DNA from: Achromobacter spanius
GTDB taxonomy: Bacteria > Pseudomonadota > Gammaproteobacteria > Burkholderiales > Burkholderiaceae_B
Assembly: GCF_029637605.1 (NCBI RefSeq)
Contig: NZ_CP121261.1
Location: 1,798,001-1,862,000 of the forward strand
Direction: 5' to 3'
DNA length: 64,000 nucleotides
Part shown: piece after piece, positions 8,327 to 16,809 of the stretch
How positions within the stretch are numbered: the stretch's first letter is position 1
How the letters are laid out: every line of letters starts with the position of its first letter
Notes under the pieces: model-generated
The model's input: the letters and a program-made list of their open reading frames with translations, nothing else
Told to the model about the DNA's origin: nothing
Databases searched by the model: none
Position numbers and translations under genes: made by a program

Positions 8327-9321
8327 GGATTGCCTCCGTGCAGTCGGGCGCGCAGCTCGGCGGGCAAGGCATTGAATCCCAGCACCACGATCAGCAGCGC
8401 GGAACCATACAGAATCGGTACCCAGTCGCCCGCCCCCGCCAGCAGCAAGGGCATCATCGTCAGGAACAGACCGCCCAGCAAACTGCCCAGTACCGCCAGC
8501 GAATACAGGCTGACCACCGACCCGACCAGCAGGAAGATCGACGTCCATAGGGTGAAGCTGTTGGGCGACACCGTGGAAGAGCTGAACGACAGCATGGCGC
8601 CGGCGATGGCGGCAATGGCGCCGCTCAAGGCCATGCATGACAGCCGCGCCCAACTGCGGCGCACGCCGAACGATTCGGCCGCGTGCGGCGACGTGCGGAT
8701 CAGCAGCAAGGCCATCGCCTGGCGCGAACGCCGGAACTGGCGCAGCAGCAGCGCCACCAACACCAGCCCCGCAAGCGGGAGGTAGTAGCGCTGGGTTTCC
8801 TTGGCCAGCCCAGGCAGCGCGTCCAGCTTCACGTACAGGCCTTCATAGCCGCCGGTCACCGATGAAAAGTGCAGCAGCACTTCTGGCAAGGCCAGGGCCA
8901 GCGCCATCGTGGCCACCGCCAGATAGATGCCCGACAGAAAGCGCGATGGAAAGGCGAAGGCCAGGCCCAGCACGGCCCCGGCTATCGCCGCCACCGGCAG
9001 GCTGGCCAACAGCGACACGCCCAGGTATTTCTCCATCAAGGCCACCGTGTAAGCACCCGCCGCCACGAAGACGCCATGGCCGATGGAGACCTCGCCGGCA
9101 TAGCGCACCAGAAAGCTCACCGACATGATCGCGATGGCATTGGCGAAGCACAGCCCCAGCGTGTAGGTCCAGTATCCGCCCGCGGCCAGGGGCAAGAGCG
9201 CCAGCGCAAGCAGGCCCGCCACGCCAATCACCGAAGACCAACGCCGCATCGCGGATACCGGCTGACTGCCCTGCGCCACCGACGCCGGCAAGGAACGGGT
9301 AGATAGCATCACACTAGACAC
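8323..9321 (-). CDS. ABC transporter permease, LivM type
   Basis: A 332-residue inner-membrane permease with about eight to ten hydrophobic segments. The LivM hallmark GEVSIGHGVFVAAGAYTVAL is at about 76-95. The GTG at 9321 overlaps the LivH-type stop by 8 bp; an ATG five codons in (9309) is an alternative start. It couples to the LivG-type gene by an ATGA overlap. It forms the translocation pore with the LivH-type permease for the island's ABC importer. Confidence 0.92.
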   Translation of the reverse strand: MSSVMLSTRSLPASVAQGSQPVSAMRRWSSVIGVAGLLALALLPLAAGGYWTYTLGLCFANAIAIMSVSFLVRYAGEVSIGHGVFVAAGAYTVALMEKYLGVSLLASLPVAAIAGAVLGLAFAFPSRFLSGIYLAVATMALALALPEVLLHFSSVTGGYEGLYVKLDALPGLAKETQRYYLPLAGLVLVALLLRQFRRSRQAMALLLIRTSPHAAESFGVRRSWARLSCMALSGAIAAIAGAMLSFSSSTVSPNSFTLWTSIFLLVGSVVSLYSLAVLGSLLGGLFLTMMPLLLAGAGDWVPILYGSALLIVVLGFNALPAELRARLHGGNP

Positions 9322-10192
9322 GGGCGCCTCCGCGTATGGCCAGCACGCCCTTGGGGAAGACGTTGAGCACCAGCAGGATGGTCAGCAGCAGATAGCTGTT
9401 GTTGAATTCGGCGGCCACGTAGAACGACAGCAGGTTCATGATGACGCCGATGAAGATGCCGCCCAGCACGGCGCCCGGCAGGCTGTTGAATCCGCCTACG
9501 ACAGCCGCCGCAAAGGCTTGCAGCATGAATGAGGACACGCTGGTCGAAGACAAAAACGTGGTGGGCACGATCAGCAAGGACGCAACCAGGCCAAGCAAGC
9601 CCGCCACCACCCACGAAAACAAATGCACGCGGCGCAGGTTCAAGCCGCACACGCGGCTGGCGAATGGGTTGGCCGACACCGCCCGGAACGCGATGCCGAT
9701 GCGCGTGCGTTCGATCAGCAGGTACAGCAGGCCGATCGCGATCGCGGTGGTGCCCAGCACGGCCAGGTCATAAGCCGTGACGTGAACCGGGCCCATCTGC
9801 CCGCGCCAGGCAGGCAGCGGCAAATCCAGCGACACCACGTTCGAGCCGAACAGCAGCTGGGTTGCGCCCTGGGCGATCAGCCCCACGCCCAGGGTGGCGA
9901 TGGTGCTGGTCAAGTCCGATTTGAAAACCAGCGGCGCAATCAGGAAGTAACTGACCGCCATCACCGCCACCATGATGGCCAGCGTCAGCAGCACGGCGGC
10001 GCCCCAGGCCATGTTCGCGAATAGCCCGGCCGTGAAACCGAACACCAGGAACGCGGCCAGCCCCGCCAGGTTGCCATGCGCGAAGTTCACCACGTTGGAG
10101 CTTTTGTAGATCAGCACAATGCCGATCGCGCCCATGGCGTACAGGCAGCCGCTGACCATGCCCGCCCAGGTCAAGCCGATCAGGTCATCCAT
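9314..10192 (-). CDS. ABC transporter permease, LivH type
   Basis: A 292-residue permease with eight or so membrane segments. The LivH hallmark NVVNFAHGNLAGLAAF is at about 33-48 and the C-terminal GAVLGGIFIGVIMNLLSFY block is present. The ATG at 10192 has AAGGAG 8 nt upstream, which decides it over a start nine codons earlier. It overlaps the upstream dehydrogenase gene by 8 bp. With the LivM-type protein it forms the membrane domain of the importer. Confidence 0.92.
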   Translation of the reverse strand: MDDLIGLTWAGMVSGCLYAMGAIGIVLIYKSSNVVNFAHGNLAGLAAFLVFGFTAGLFANMAWGAAVLLTLAIMVAVMAVSYFLIAPLVFKSDLTSTIATLGVGLIAQGATQLLFGSNVVSLDLPLPAWRGQMGPVHVTAYDLAVLGTTAIAIGLLYLLIERTRIGIAFRAVSANPFASRVCGLNLRRVHLFSWVVAGLLGLVASLLIVPTTFLSSTSVSSFMLQAFAAAVVGGFNSLPGAVLGGIFIGVIMNLLSFYVAAEFNNSYLLLTILLVLNVFPKGVLAIRGGARV

Positions 10193-11174
10193 GAGCGCGG
10201 CTCCTTGGCGGCAAGGCAACGGCTGACGCTGCTTGGGAGGCTTGAGATGCTTGGGAGGCTTGAGATTCGGCCTTGGCCGGGCCTCCGCCCTGGTCGATCA
10301 GTTCAATCACCGATGGGAAGTACCGCCCCGAATACCCCCCGCTGACGGCGGCGGCGTAATACTGCCGGGCCAGCTCGGCCACATGAGCCGCCAGGCCCGA
10401 TTGCGCGGCCAGTTCCAGCACATAGCCCAGGTCCTTCAAGACGTATTCGGGCGGAAACGCCTTGTCGGGAAACTGGCGCGGCAACATCGCCTTGCGGCCA
10501 TGGTTGCGCAGCACGAAGCTGTCGCCGGAACCCTTGGACACGGCGTCCAGCAGCACTTCCGGCTGCACGCCGGCACGTTCGCCCAACACCATCATTTCAG
10601 CCAACGCCACGGTGTGTTCGAACACCAGCGCGTTGTTGATCAGCTTCACCACCTGGCCGCAGCCCACCTCGCCACATCGCGTCACGTCTGAACCGATATA
10701 ACGCAGCAGCGGTTCAACGCGTGCGTACAGCGCCTGGTCGGCGCCCACCATGATGCTGAGCTCGCCGCGCTGCGCCGCTTCGCGGGTACGGGCCACCGGG
10801 GCATCCACAAAGGCCACGCCGCGCGCGGCAAGCTGCTCGGCCGTGCCCCGGGCGGACGCCACGGTGGTGGTGCTCAAGTCGACGATCACGGCGGGCCGGC
10901 GCACGCCGTCGGTCAGGCCGCCGGGCGCCACGCACACCTGCTCTACCTGGGGGCCGCCCGGCAGGGACAGGAACACCACGTCCGCCTGCGCCGCCACCGT
11001 GGCAACCGAATCCGCGCGACGCGCGCCGGTGCCTTCCAGCAACTGAAACGCCTCGGCGTTCATGTCAAACGCGATGACTTCACCCGGGTGCTTCAGCGCC
11101 ATGTTGCGGCACATCGGGCCGCCCATCACGCCTAGCCCGATAAAGCCGATCACGGGGTGCTTGTCTGTAGTCAT
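10185..11174 (-). CDS. 3-hydroxyisobutyrate dehydrogenase-family NAD(P)-dependent oxidoreductase
   Basis: A 329-residue beta-hydroxyacid dehydrogenase. It has the Rossmann motif GFIGLGVMG (10-18), substrate loop DAPVARTREAAQRGELSIMVG and catalytic Lys K177 in GQVVKLINN. Members oxidise 3-hydroxyisobutyrate or reduce tartronate semialdehyde and related acids. The C-terminus ends in a low-complexity stretch (SQASQASQASQA) encoded by a perfect 18-bp direct repeat, absent from normal family members. It lies 15 bp after the SDR gene and overlaps the LivH-type gene by 8 bp. I infer a redox step on a hydroxy-acid intermediate of the island. Confidence 0.9.
   Translation of the reverse strand: MTTDKHPVIGFIGLGVMGGPMCRNMALKHPGEVIAFDMNAEAFQLLEGTGARRADSVATVAAQADVVFLSLPGGPQVEQVCVAPGGLTDGVRRPAVIVDLSTTTVASARGTAEQLAARGVAFVDAPVARTREAAQRGELSIMVGADQALYARVEPLLRYIGSDVTRCGEVGCGQVVKLINNALVFEHTVALAEMMVLGERAGVQPEVLLDAVSKGSGDSFVLRNHGRKAMLPRQFPDKAFPPEYVLKDLGYVLELAAQSGLAAHVAELARQYYAAAVSGGYSGRYFPSVIELIDQGGGPAKAESQASQASQASQAASAVALPPRSRAHG
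10231..10266. repeat. Perfect 2 x 18-bp direct repeat in the end of the dehydrogenase gene
   Basis: The unit GCTTGGGAGGCTTGAGAT occurs at 10231-10248 and again without mismatch at 10249-10266. It encodes Ser-Gln-Ala triplets in the C-terminal tail of the dehydrogenase at 10185-11174. Its length is divisible by three, so copy changes would keep the frame. Confidence 0.85.
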
Positions 11175-11189
11175 GGTGGCGTCCTTGCC

Positions 11190-11933
11190 TTAGTCCATCC
11201 ACATGCCGCCGCTGATATCCAGCGACGTGCCCGTGATCCAGTTGGAAGCCGGCGAACACAGGAACAGCGCCGCCTGCGCGATATCGTCGGGGTTGCCGTA
11301 GCGGCCCAGCGGCACCGTGCCGTTGGCCGACGGCGCGCCGCCCCCTGTAACGCTGGCCCACATGGCGGTCTCGACCGGGCCGGGCGCCAGCGTATTGGCG
11401 TACACGCCGTGGGGCGCGCCGGCCTTGGCAATCCAGCGCATCATGCCGTGCACGGCGGCCTTGGACGCCACGTAGGCCGGGCCCGAGGCCACGCCGCCGT
11501 TCTTGGCAGCAATCGACCCCGCCGCCAGGATCTTGCCGAAGCCCTGCTTGCACATCAGCGGGAACAGTTTGCGCGCCGGGTTCACCACGCCGCGCACGTT
11601 GACGGACATCACCGCGTCCCATTCATCGTCCGTGCTGTCCGCCAGCGAGGTGCGGGCGATGATGCCGGCGCACAGCACCAGGATGTCCACCTTGCCGTAG
11701 TCCGCGATGATCTTGTCGATGACCAGGTCGGTTTCGGCGCGCGAGGTGACGTCGTAGCGGCGGTAGTCGATGCCGCTGCCGATTTCTTCCTGCTCGATCC
11801 GGTCCGTGGCGATGACCCGCGCGCCGGCATCCCGGAACGCCTTGGATATTGCCCGCCCCATGGCGCCCGCGCCGCCCGTGATCAATGCCACCTGGCCTTC
11901 AAGACTTGCGGGGCCGCTCATATGCTGTGCCAT
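11190..11933 (-). CDS. Short-chain dehydrogenase/reductase (SDR)
   Basis: A 247-residue classical SDR. The cofactor motif is TGGAGAMG (about 19-26), the NNAG-type motif reads LCAG (87-90), and the catalytic residues are S140, Y154 and K158 (YVASK). The C-terminal ITGTSLDISGGMWMD is typical. The start at 11933 is preceded by AGGAG at a longish spacing; ATG 11921 (MSGPAS) is an alternative. It lies between the FAS1-like dehydratase and the hydroxyisobutyrate-dehydrogenase-like gene. It probably oxidises a hydroxy group of the CoA ester or free acid. Confidence 0.9.
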   Translation of the reverse strand: MAQHMSGPASLEGQVALITGGAGAMGRAISKAFRDAGARVIATDRIEQEEIGSGIDYRRYDVTSRAETDLVIDKIIADYGKVDILVLCAGIIARTSLADSTDDEWDAVMSVNVRGVVNPARKLFPLMCKQGFGKILAAGSIAAKNGGVASGPAYVASKAAVHGMMRWIAKAGAPHGVYANTLAPGPVETAMWASVTGGGAPSANGTVPLGRYGNPDDIAQAALFLCSPASNWITGTSLDISGGMWMD

Positions 11934-11977
11934 CTTCTCTTGTCTCCTGATCGTTTTTTTAGGAATCGCGCTGGCCG

Positions 11978-12820
11978 TCAGCGCAGCGTCGCGGTGGCGG
12001 ACATCGCCAATTCTCCATCTGGCCCGCGCGCCCACAACGCCAGCGAGCCGTCTTCATTCGTATGCCCTTCCACGCGAAACGAGCGCGACACGAACAAGGG
12101 GCTGACGCCACGGAATTCAAAGCTGGCCAGCGCCCGACCTTCGCCATGCGCAAGCGCCAGTTGCTGCAATAGCGTGGCCGTCAGCGGGCCATGCACCACC
12201 AGGTCGGGATAGCCCTCTTCGTTGCGTGCATAGGCCTGGTCGTAATGAATGCGATGGCCATTGAAGGTCAGCGCCGAATAGCGAAACAGCAGCGTCGTGT
12301 CGGGGATTACGTCATGGCCCCAGCGTGCCTGGCCCGCATAGGGTTCGGGGGTAGCGGCCGGAGTCGCGCCGACGGGCGTGGCCTCGCGGTAGACGATGTC
12401 CTGCTCTTCCACGATGCAGGCCGTGCCGTCGCAAACCGTGGTGTGCTCAACGGTCACGAACCACAGCGACCCACGCTTGCCCACCTTGTTCTCGACTTTC
12501 AGGATGCGACTGTGCCGCGTCGCTTCCGCGCCGATCGGCAGGTCCGCCAGGTAGCGCACGCGGCTGCCCGCCCACATGCGGCGCGGCAATTCAATGGGCG
12601 GCAGAAAGCCGCCGCGCTGGGGATGGCCGTCCGTACCCAGGCCGCTGCGCCGCGCCGTCGGGTTGAAGTACAGCCACTGCCAGCCCGGCGGCAGCGGCGC
12701 GCCGTCGCCGGGCGCACTGTCCAGATCCAGCGTGGCCGCCATGGCCTGCACCACCGTCGCGTCCAGGCGCTGCGTGCGCGCCTCTACACGGCCTACCCAC
12801 TCTTCGTATGCGTTGGTCAC
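11978..12820 (-). CDS. FAS1-like (HTD2/mesaconyl-C4-CoA hydratase-type) dehydratase
   Basis: A 280-residue double-hotdog protein. The N-terminal half begins VTNAYEEWVGRVEARTQ, then PPGWQWLYFNPTARRSGLGTD, typical of the HTD2 / mesaconyl-C4-CoA hydratase family. The second half has FRYSALTFNGHRIHYDQAYA, the hydratase-2-like catalytic segment with conserved Asp/His. The GTG at 12820 has AGGAGT 6 nt upstream, which is better than an ATG at 12856 that would overlap the previous gene. It starts 11 bp after the stop of the ABC substrate-binding gene. The family hydrates mesaconyl-CoA-like or 3-hydroxyacyl thioesters, so a branched dicarboxylyl-CoA is a reasonable guess. Confidence 0.85.
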   Translation of the reverse strand: MTNAYEEWVGRVEARTQRLDATVVQAMAATLDLDSAPGDGAPLPPGWQWLYFNPTARRSGLGTDGHPQRGGFLPPIELPRRMWAGSRVRYLADLPIGAEATRHSRILKVENKVGKRGSLWFVTVEHTTVCDGTACIVEEQDIVYREATPVGATPAATPEPYAGQARWGHDVIPDTTLLFRYSALTFNGHRIHYDQAYARNEEGYPDLVVHGPLTATLLQQLALAHGEGRALASFEFRGVSPLFVSRSFRVEGHTNEDGSLALWARGPDGELAMSATATLR

Positions 12821-12830
12821 GCCTGCACTC

Positions 12831-14048
12831 CTATGCTGGTTTTGCGTCAAAGACATCCGCCGGATAAGGCTTGAAGTCCCGCACCAGCTTGAAGCTGCCA
12901 CCGGACACCGCCTGAATGATCCCTTCCTGGCGCGCGCCCCGGTGATCGCCCGCTTTAAAGGTGACCTGGCGCGCCCCGCCCACGGTTTCATTCGTCATCG
13001 TTTCCATGACGTCGACCAGGCTGGCGCGCGTCAAGGGCTTGCCGCTGGCCAAGAGCATCTGAAACCCCTTGGCGAACAAGGCGCCGTTGCTCCAGCCATT
13101 CAGGCCGAACACGCCAATGGGGTCGTTCGGGTACAGCTTGGCCACGGTCTCGCGGTAGGCCTTGATATTGGCGTCGTCGGCGTCAACGGGCATCAACCAC
13201 GATGAAAAATAAGCGCCATCCAGCAAGCGGCCGGCCAGCTTGTAGGTGGTGGGGTCGGCGGTGAAAAAGGGTGCCATCCATTTGGCCTGGAACCCAAGAC
13301 GGTCAGCGGTCTTCAGGGCAGCGGCCAGATTGGCGTTGGAACCGAACAGGATCACCACATCCGCTTTCGCGTTGGCGATGCGGCGGATATGCGGCGTGAA
13401 GTCGGTGCTGCGCACTTCAAACGGAATCGATTCGGCCGCCTGCTTCTTGTTCGCCGCCATCAACAGGTCAAAGCCGCGCTTGGCCGAGCGGCCCAGTTCG
13501 TCGTTTTCCCAAAGCAGCGCAACGCGGCTGGCGCCCAGCCCGTTGAACGCATAGTCCAGGTTGGACGCGGCCGACCAGCCGTAGTCCGGCAACAGCGGAA
13601 ACACCAACCGTTCCGCGAACAGCGCGGTCGCCCCGCCAATGGGGCCGATCATCGGCAGACCCACTTCCTTGGCATAGGGAATGACCGCCACGGACTGCGC
13701 CGTGCCCACCGGCGCGGCCAGGGCGAAGATCTTGTTCTCTTCCACCAGGCGACGGGTCACGGCCACGCTGCGGGCCGGTTCATAACCGTCGTCATAAGTG
13801 ACCGACTTGATCTTCCAGCCGTTCAACATGTCGGTGTCGTTGACCCACTTGAAGCAGGCGTCGGCCGCGCGGGAAAGAATCGCGTAGAACGGCACCGGCC
13901 CGGTAATGGGCGTGAAGGCCCCGACCGTGACCGTCTTGCTGGCCACGTCGATACCCGGGGAAACCGATTGGGATTGCGCGCGCGCCCAGCCTGGAAGCGA
14001 GATCGAGGCTGCCGCGGCGCAGCCGGAAAGAAAAGTCCTTCTGAGCAC
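12831..14048 (-). CDS. ABC transporter substrate-binding protein (LivK/Peripla_BP_6 type), probable Tat substrate
   Basis: A 405-residue periplasmic binding protein. The N-terminus (RRTFLSGCAAAASISLPGW, cleavage near ARAQS) has a twin arginine followed by a hydrophobic stretch, so Tat export is likely. The LSGC segment also resembles a lipobox. The mature domain has the type I binding-protein features VTVGAFTPITGPVPFYA, APVGTAQSVAVIPYAKEVGLPMIGP and GPIGGAT, given here in short pieces. The start is GTG 14048, with AGGAG 8-9 nt upstream. It is the first gene of the leftward operon and the binding partner of the LivHMGF-type permease and ATPases. Its promoter holds operator site 2. Confidence 0.9.
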   Translation of the reverse strand: MLRRTFLSGCAAAASISLPGWARAQSQSVSPGIDVASKTVTVGAFTPITGPVPFYAILSRAADACFKWVNDTDMLNGWKIKSVTYDDGYEPARSVAVTRRLVEENKIFALAAPVGTAQSVAVIPYAKEVGLPMIGPIGGATALFAERLVFPLLPDYGWSAASNLDYAFNGLGASRVALLWENDELGRSAKRGFDLLMAANKKQAAESIPFEVRSTDFTPHIRRIANAKADVVILFGSNANLAAALKTADRLGFQAKWMAPFFTADPTTYKLAGRLLDGAYFSSWLMPVDADDANIKAYRETVAKLYPNDPIGVFGLNGWSNGALFAKGFQMLLASGKPLTRASLVDVMETMTNETVGGARQVTFKAGDHRGARQEGIIQAVSGGSFKLVRDFKPYPADVFDAKPA

Positions 14049-14098
14049 GGTGATGTCTCCTGGTTGTTCTTCGATTGCCGCTGTCTGCTGCGCGACTA

Positions 14099-14110
14099 AG
14101 AATGCATTCT
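14099..14110. promoter_or_regulatory. Palindromic operator candidate AGAATGCATTCT (site 2)
   Basis: A perfect 12-bp palindrome 51-62 bp upstream of the binding-protein start. On the minus strand it overlaps TATAGAAT (14106-14113), which could be the -10 box of the leftward operon. Occupancy could then block RNA polymerase. It is identical to the sites at 4620-4631 and 14185-14196. Confidence 0.7.
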
Positions 14111-14184
14111 ATATCTTTGACCAATCGACAAAATACGGGCTTTCCCTAGGCAAAATAGATTTATTGCTCAAACTTTACACATAT

Positions 14185-14196
14185 AGAATGCATTCT
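14185..14196. promoter_or_regulatory. Palindromic operator candidate AGAATGCATTCT (site 3)
   Basis: This is the same perfect palindrome, 25-36 bp upstream of the rightward CoA-transferase gene. It overlaps TATAGAAT at 14182-14189, a possible -10 box for that gene. Its centre is 86 bp from that of site 2, about eight helical turns. One regulator could therefore bind both and hold the divergent promoters together. Confidence 0.7.
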
Positions 14197-14220
14197 TTTA
14201 GCAAAACAGCCGGAGACACC

Positions 14221-15450
14221 ATGCCTACCCCCCCTCTTGCGGGCCGCAGAGTCATCGAACTGGGCACCATGCTTGCCGCGCCCTTCGCTTCCCACATCCT
14301 GGCGCAGTTGGGCGCCGAGGTCATCAAGGTGGAACCGCCGCGCGGCGACCCTACGCGCAGCCTGGTTCGCGGCGGGCCCAGCGGCACCTTCATCGCTTAT
14401 AGCCATGGCAAGAAAAGCGTCTGCATCGACCTGGCCCATCCTGACGGCCATGCCGCCTTCCTGAAAATCCTGCGGACGGCCGATGCGCTGGTCCATAACC
14501 TGGCGCCCAAGGCCGCGCGCAAACTGAAGCTGACACTCGCCGACTGCCAGGCCGTCAACCCGCAATTGATCTACTGCCATATCCGTGGCTACGCGCACGG
14601 CCCCCAGGAAGACGATTTGGCGTCGAACCCCGTCGCCGAAGCATCAACCGGCGTCATGGAAGCCAACCGCGTCAACGGCCGCCCCAGCCGCCTGGGCCCC
14701 TCGTACCACGACCAGTTTGCAGGCGCCTATGCCGTCATCGGCATGCTGGCGGCCATGCTGCAACCCAAGACGGCAAGCGAAGGCGGCCATGTCGAAATCG
14801 GTTTGTATGAAACCGGCCTGCATGTGGCGTCGCGCGATCTTTGCGGGGTGCAACTGAAGACGCAGTTGCTGGGCCGACCGGAACGGGAGCCGCATGGTGA
14901 ATTCAGCATGCCGGGCTATGGGGCGTACCAGACGTCGGACGAACGCTGGATGTACCTGTTGATGCTTACGGATGCACATTGGCTGAAGTTCTGCCAGGCC
15001 TTGGCATTGCCGCAGGCCGACGATGCATCGCTGGCTGCGTTGAAAGACAGGAAGAAGGCGCGAGAACAGGTGGAAGACATCGTCAAGACTGCCGTGGGCG
15101 CGCTTCGCTTCGATGAACTGGCGGCCCGATTGAAGGCCGCGGGCGTGGGCTGCACGGAAGTGCTGCCCTTGGAGCGCGTGCTGGATGCCGAGCAGGCGCG
15201 CCAGCCGGGCAAGCTGCGTGACGTCCGCTACCGCGACCTGAGCTTCGACGTGCCTGAATTTCCGCGACTCGACAGCAGTGATGATGGTGTCCAGACCCTG
15301 CCCCCGCCCGACCTGGGGGAGCACACGCTGGACGTGCTCTCAACGGCCGGCTTGTCGCCGGAAGAATGCAAGACCTTGTTGGAAAGCGGCGCGGTGTCCA
15401 CCATCCGCGCCGGTGATTTCGCCTGGGCGCCGGTGCGTCGACAGGCGTGA
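14221..15450 (+). CDS. Class III CoA-transferase (CaiB/BaiF family)
   Basis: A 409-residue class III CoA-transferase, the third in the island. It has LAGRRVIELGTMLAAPFA at the N-terminus, LAQLGAEVIKVEPPRGDP, and the catalytic Asp D164 in YHDQFAGAYAV. The ATG at 14221 follows GGAGACACC. It is transcribed away from the large leftward operon, from a shared promoter region with two palindromes, and is followed 75 bp later by a Bug gene. A single-subunit enzyme seems likely, in contrast to the pair at 857-3291. It may activate a different acid or an alternative CoA donor/acceptor pair. Confidence 0.9.
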   Translation: MPTPPLAGRRVIELGTMLAAPFASHILAQLGAEVIKVEPPRGDPTRSLVRGGPSGTFIAYSHGKKSVCIDLAHPDGHAAFLKILRTADALVHNLAPKAARKLKLTLADCQAVNPQLIYCHIRGYAHGPQEDDLASNPVAEASTGVMEANRVNGRPSRLGPSYHDQFAGAYAVIGMLAAMLQPKTASEGGHVEIGLYETGLHVASRDLCGVQLKTQLLGRPEREPHGEFSMPGYGAYQTSDERWMYLLMLTDAHWLKFCQALALPQADDASLAALKDRKKAREQVEDIVKTAVGALRFDELAARLKAAGVGCTEVLPLERVLDAEQARQPGKLRDVRYRDLSFDVPEFPRLDSSDDGVQTLPPPDLGEHTLDVLSTAGLSPEECKTLLESGAVSTIRAGDFAWAPVRRQA

Positions 15451-15525
15451 ACAAAACAGGGCGCACAAAACGTACAACGCGCACAACGCGCACAACGCGC
15501 CCGACAATAACCAAGGAGACGAAAA

Positions 15526-16512
15526 ATGCAACGGATCAATAGGATGTCGGGCCTGATCAAGGCCATGTTGGCGGGCTTGATGTGCGCGGCCGTGGGATCG
15601 GCCGCCGCCGCTTACCCGGATAAACCCATCCGTCTGGTGGTGGGTTTTCCGCCAGGCGGCGGCGCGGACTTCGTGGCGCGCGAAGTGGCGCAGCGCTTGG
15701 GCCAGGCCCTGAACACCAGCGTGGTGGTCGATAACAAGGCAGGCGCCAACGGCACCATCGCCGCCGCCGAAGTCGCCCGCGCCCCCGCGGACGGCTATAC
15801 GCTGCTGCTGGGCGTCACGGCGTCTCAGTCCATCAGCCCCGCCCTGTCGCCCAAGCTACCTTACGACCCGCAGCGCGATTTCACGCCCATCACCGAAATC
15901 GGCTACACGCCCCTGGTGCTGGTTGTGAATCCGAAACTGCCCGTCAAGACGCTCAAGGAATTCCTGAGCTATGCCAAGGCCAGCAAAACACCCGTGCCTT
16001 ACGGGTCCGCCGGCATCGGCAACATTACCCACATGACGGCCGAACTGTTCGTGCAATCGTCTGGCGTATCCAACTTCCAGCACGTGCCCTACAAGGGCAG
16101 CAGCCAAGTCATGACCGACCTGATCGGCGGGCGCGTCGATGCCTATTTCGACACCCTGCCTTCGTCCCTGCCCTTGATTCAAAGTGGCCAGGTGCGGGCA
16201 CTGGCGGTTACCAGCGCGGTGCGCGCCGGCTCAGCCAAGGACATACCGACGGTGCAGGAGGCAGGCGTGCCGGGCTTTCAAACCACCACGTGGTTCGGCG
16301 TGCTGGCCCCGCCCAACTTGAACGCCGATCTGACCAAGCGCTTGTACGACGCGCTGCGCAATGGCATGAACAAGCCCGACGCCCGGCAGGCGCTGGTGGC
16401 GCGCGGCGTGGAGCCGGTGCTGGATTCCCCCGCACAGTTCACGGCGGAACTGCACGCCGATCTTCAACGCTGGCGCGACGTTGCCCGCAAGGCCAACATC
16501 AAGCTGGACTAA
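15526..16512 (+). CDS. Bug-family periplasmic solute receptor
   Basis: A 328-residue Bug receptor with a normal Sec signal (LIKAMLAGLMCAAVGSAAAA, mature from about YPDKPIRLVVGF). It has the ligand loops PPGGGADFVAR, VVDNKAGANGTIA and DGYTLLLGVTAS, and the late GVLAPPNLNADLTKRLYDAL segment. AAGGAG precedes the ATG. It follows the rightward CoA-transferase and probably shares its mRNA. The intervening 75 bp contain short ACAACGCGC repeats. It is the second Bug protein of the island and probably binds the same or a related carboxylate. Its stop overlaps the convergent zinc-ribbon gene by 3 bp. Confidence 0.9.
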   Translation: MQRINRMSGLIKAMLAGLMCAAVGSAAAAYPDKPIRLVVGFPPGGGADFVAREVAQRLGQALNTSVVVDNKAGANGTIAAAEVARAPADGYTLLLGVTASQSISPALSPKLPYDPQRDFTPITEIGYTPLVLVVNPKLPVKTLKEFLSYAKASKTPVPYGSAGIGNITHMTAELFVQSSGVSNFQHVPYKGSSQVMTDLIGGRVDAYFDTLPSSLPLIQSGQVRALAVTSAVRAGSAKDIPTVQEAGVPGFQTTTWFGVLAPPNLNADLTKRLYDALRNGMNKPDARQALVARGVEPVLDSPAQFTAELHADLQRWRDVARKANIKLD

Positions 16513-16778
16513 GCCGATACTGCAGCGCCGCAATGCCGGCACACCCGCGCCTCGCGCAATATACGTCCGGCGCAGTGCGGGCATTCCGTATGGGTCGGCA
16601 GTACCGGTTCGCGCGCATGGGCGGACCGGTCGGCAATGGCGTATAGAAACGCCCCGGCCAAGGGCGGGCTGATCAGGCAGGCCAGTATCGTCCAGCCGAT
16701 GCGCTTGCGGCCCCGGCCGGCGGCCAAGCCGCCCACCACCAGGGCCAGCACGATCCAAAAGAGGATAAGCAGAAACAT
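16509..16778 (-). CDS. Small membrane protein with C-terminal zinc ribbon
   Basis: An 89-residue protein. Two hydrophobic segments (about 1-20 and 28-48) are followed by a soluble tail with two CxxC knuckles: C66/C69 (ECPHC) and C80/C83 (VCRHCG). That is a typical single zinc-ribbon domain. Function unknown. Similar membrane-anchored zinc ribbons occur as uncharacterised proteins in Burkholderiales. The gene is convergent with the Bug gene and the two stop codons overlap. No RBS was needed to choose the start, since it is the only ATG in the frame. Confidence 0.7.
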   Translation of the reverse strand: MFLLILFWIVLALVVGGLAAGRGRKRIGWTILACLISPPLAGAFLYAIADRSAHAREPVLPTHTECPHCAGRILREARVCRHCGAAVSA

Positions 16779-16809
16779 TGCGCGATGGTAAACCGCGATG
16801 GCCAGTTGC

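Noticed and set aside
15463..15506. Short ACAACGCGC repeats between CoA-transferase and Bug genes, considered as a CRISPR or operator array
   Set aside because: Units are about 9-10 bp, adjacent and without spacers, so simple slippage is a better explanation.
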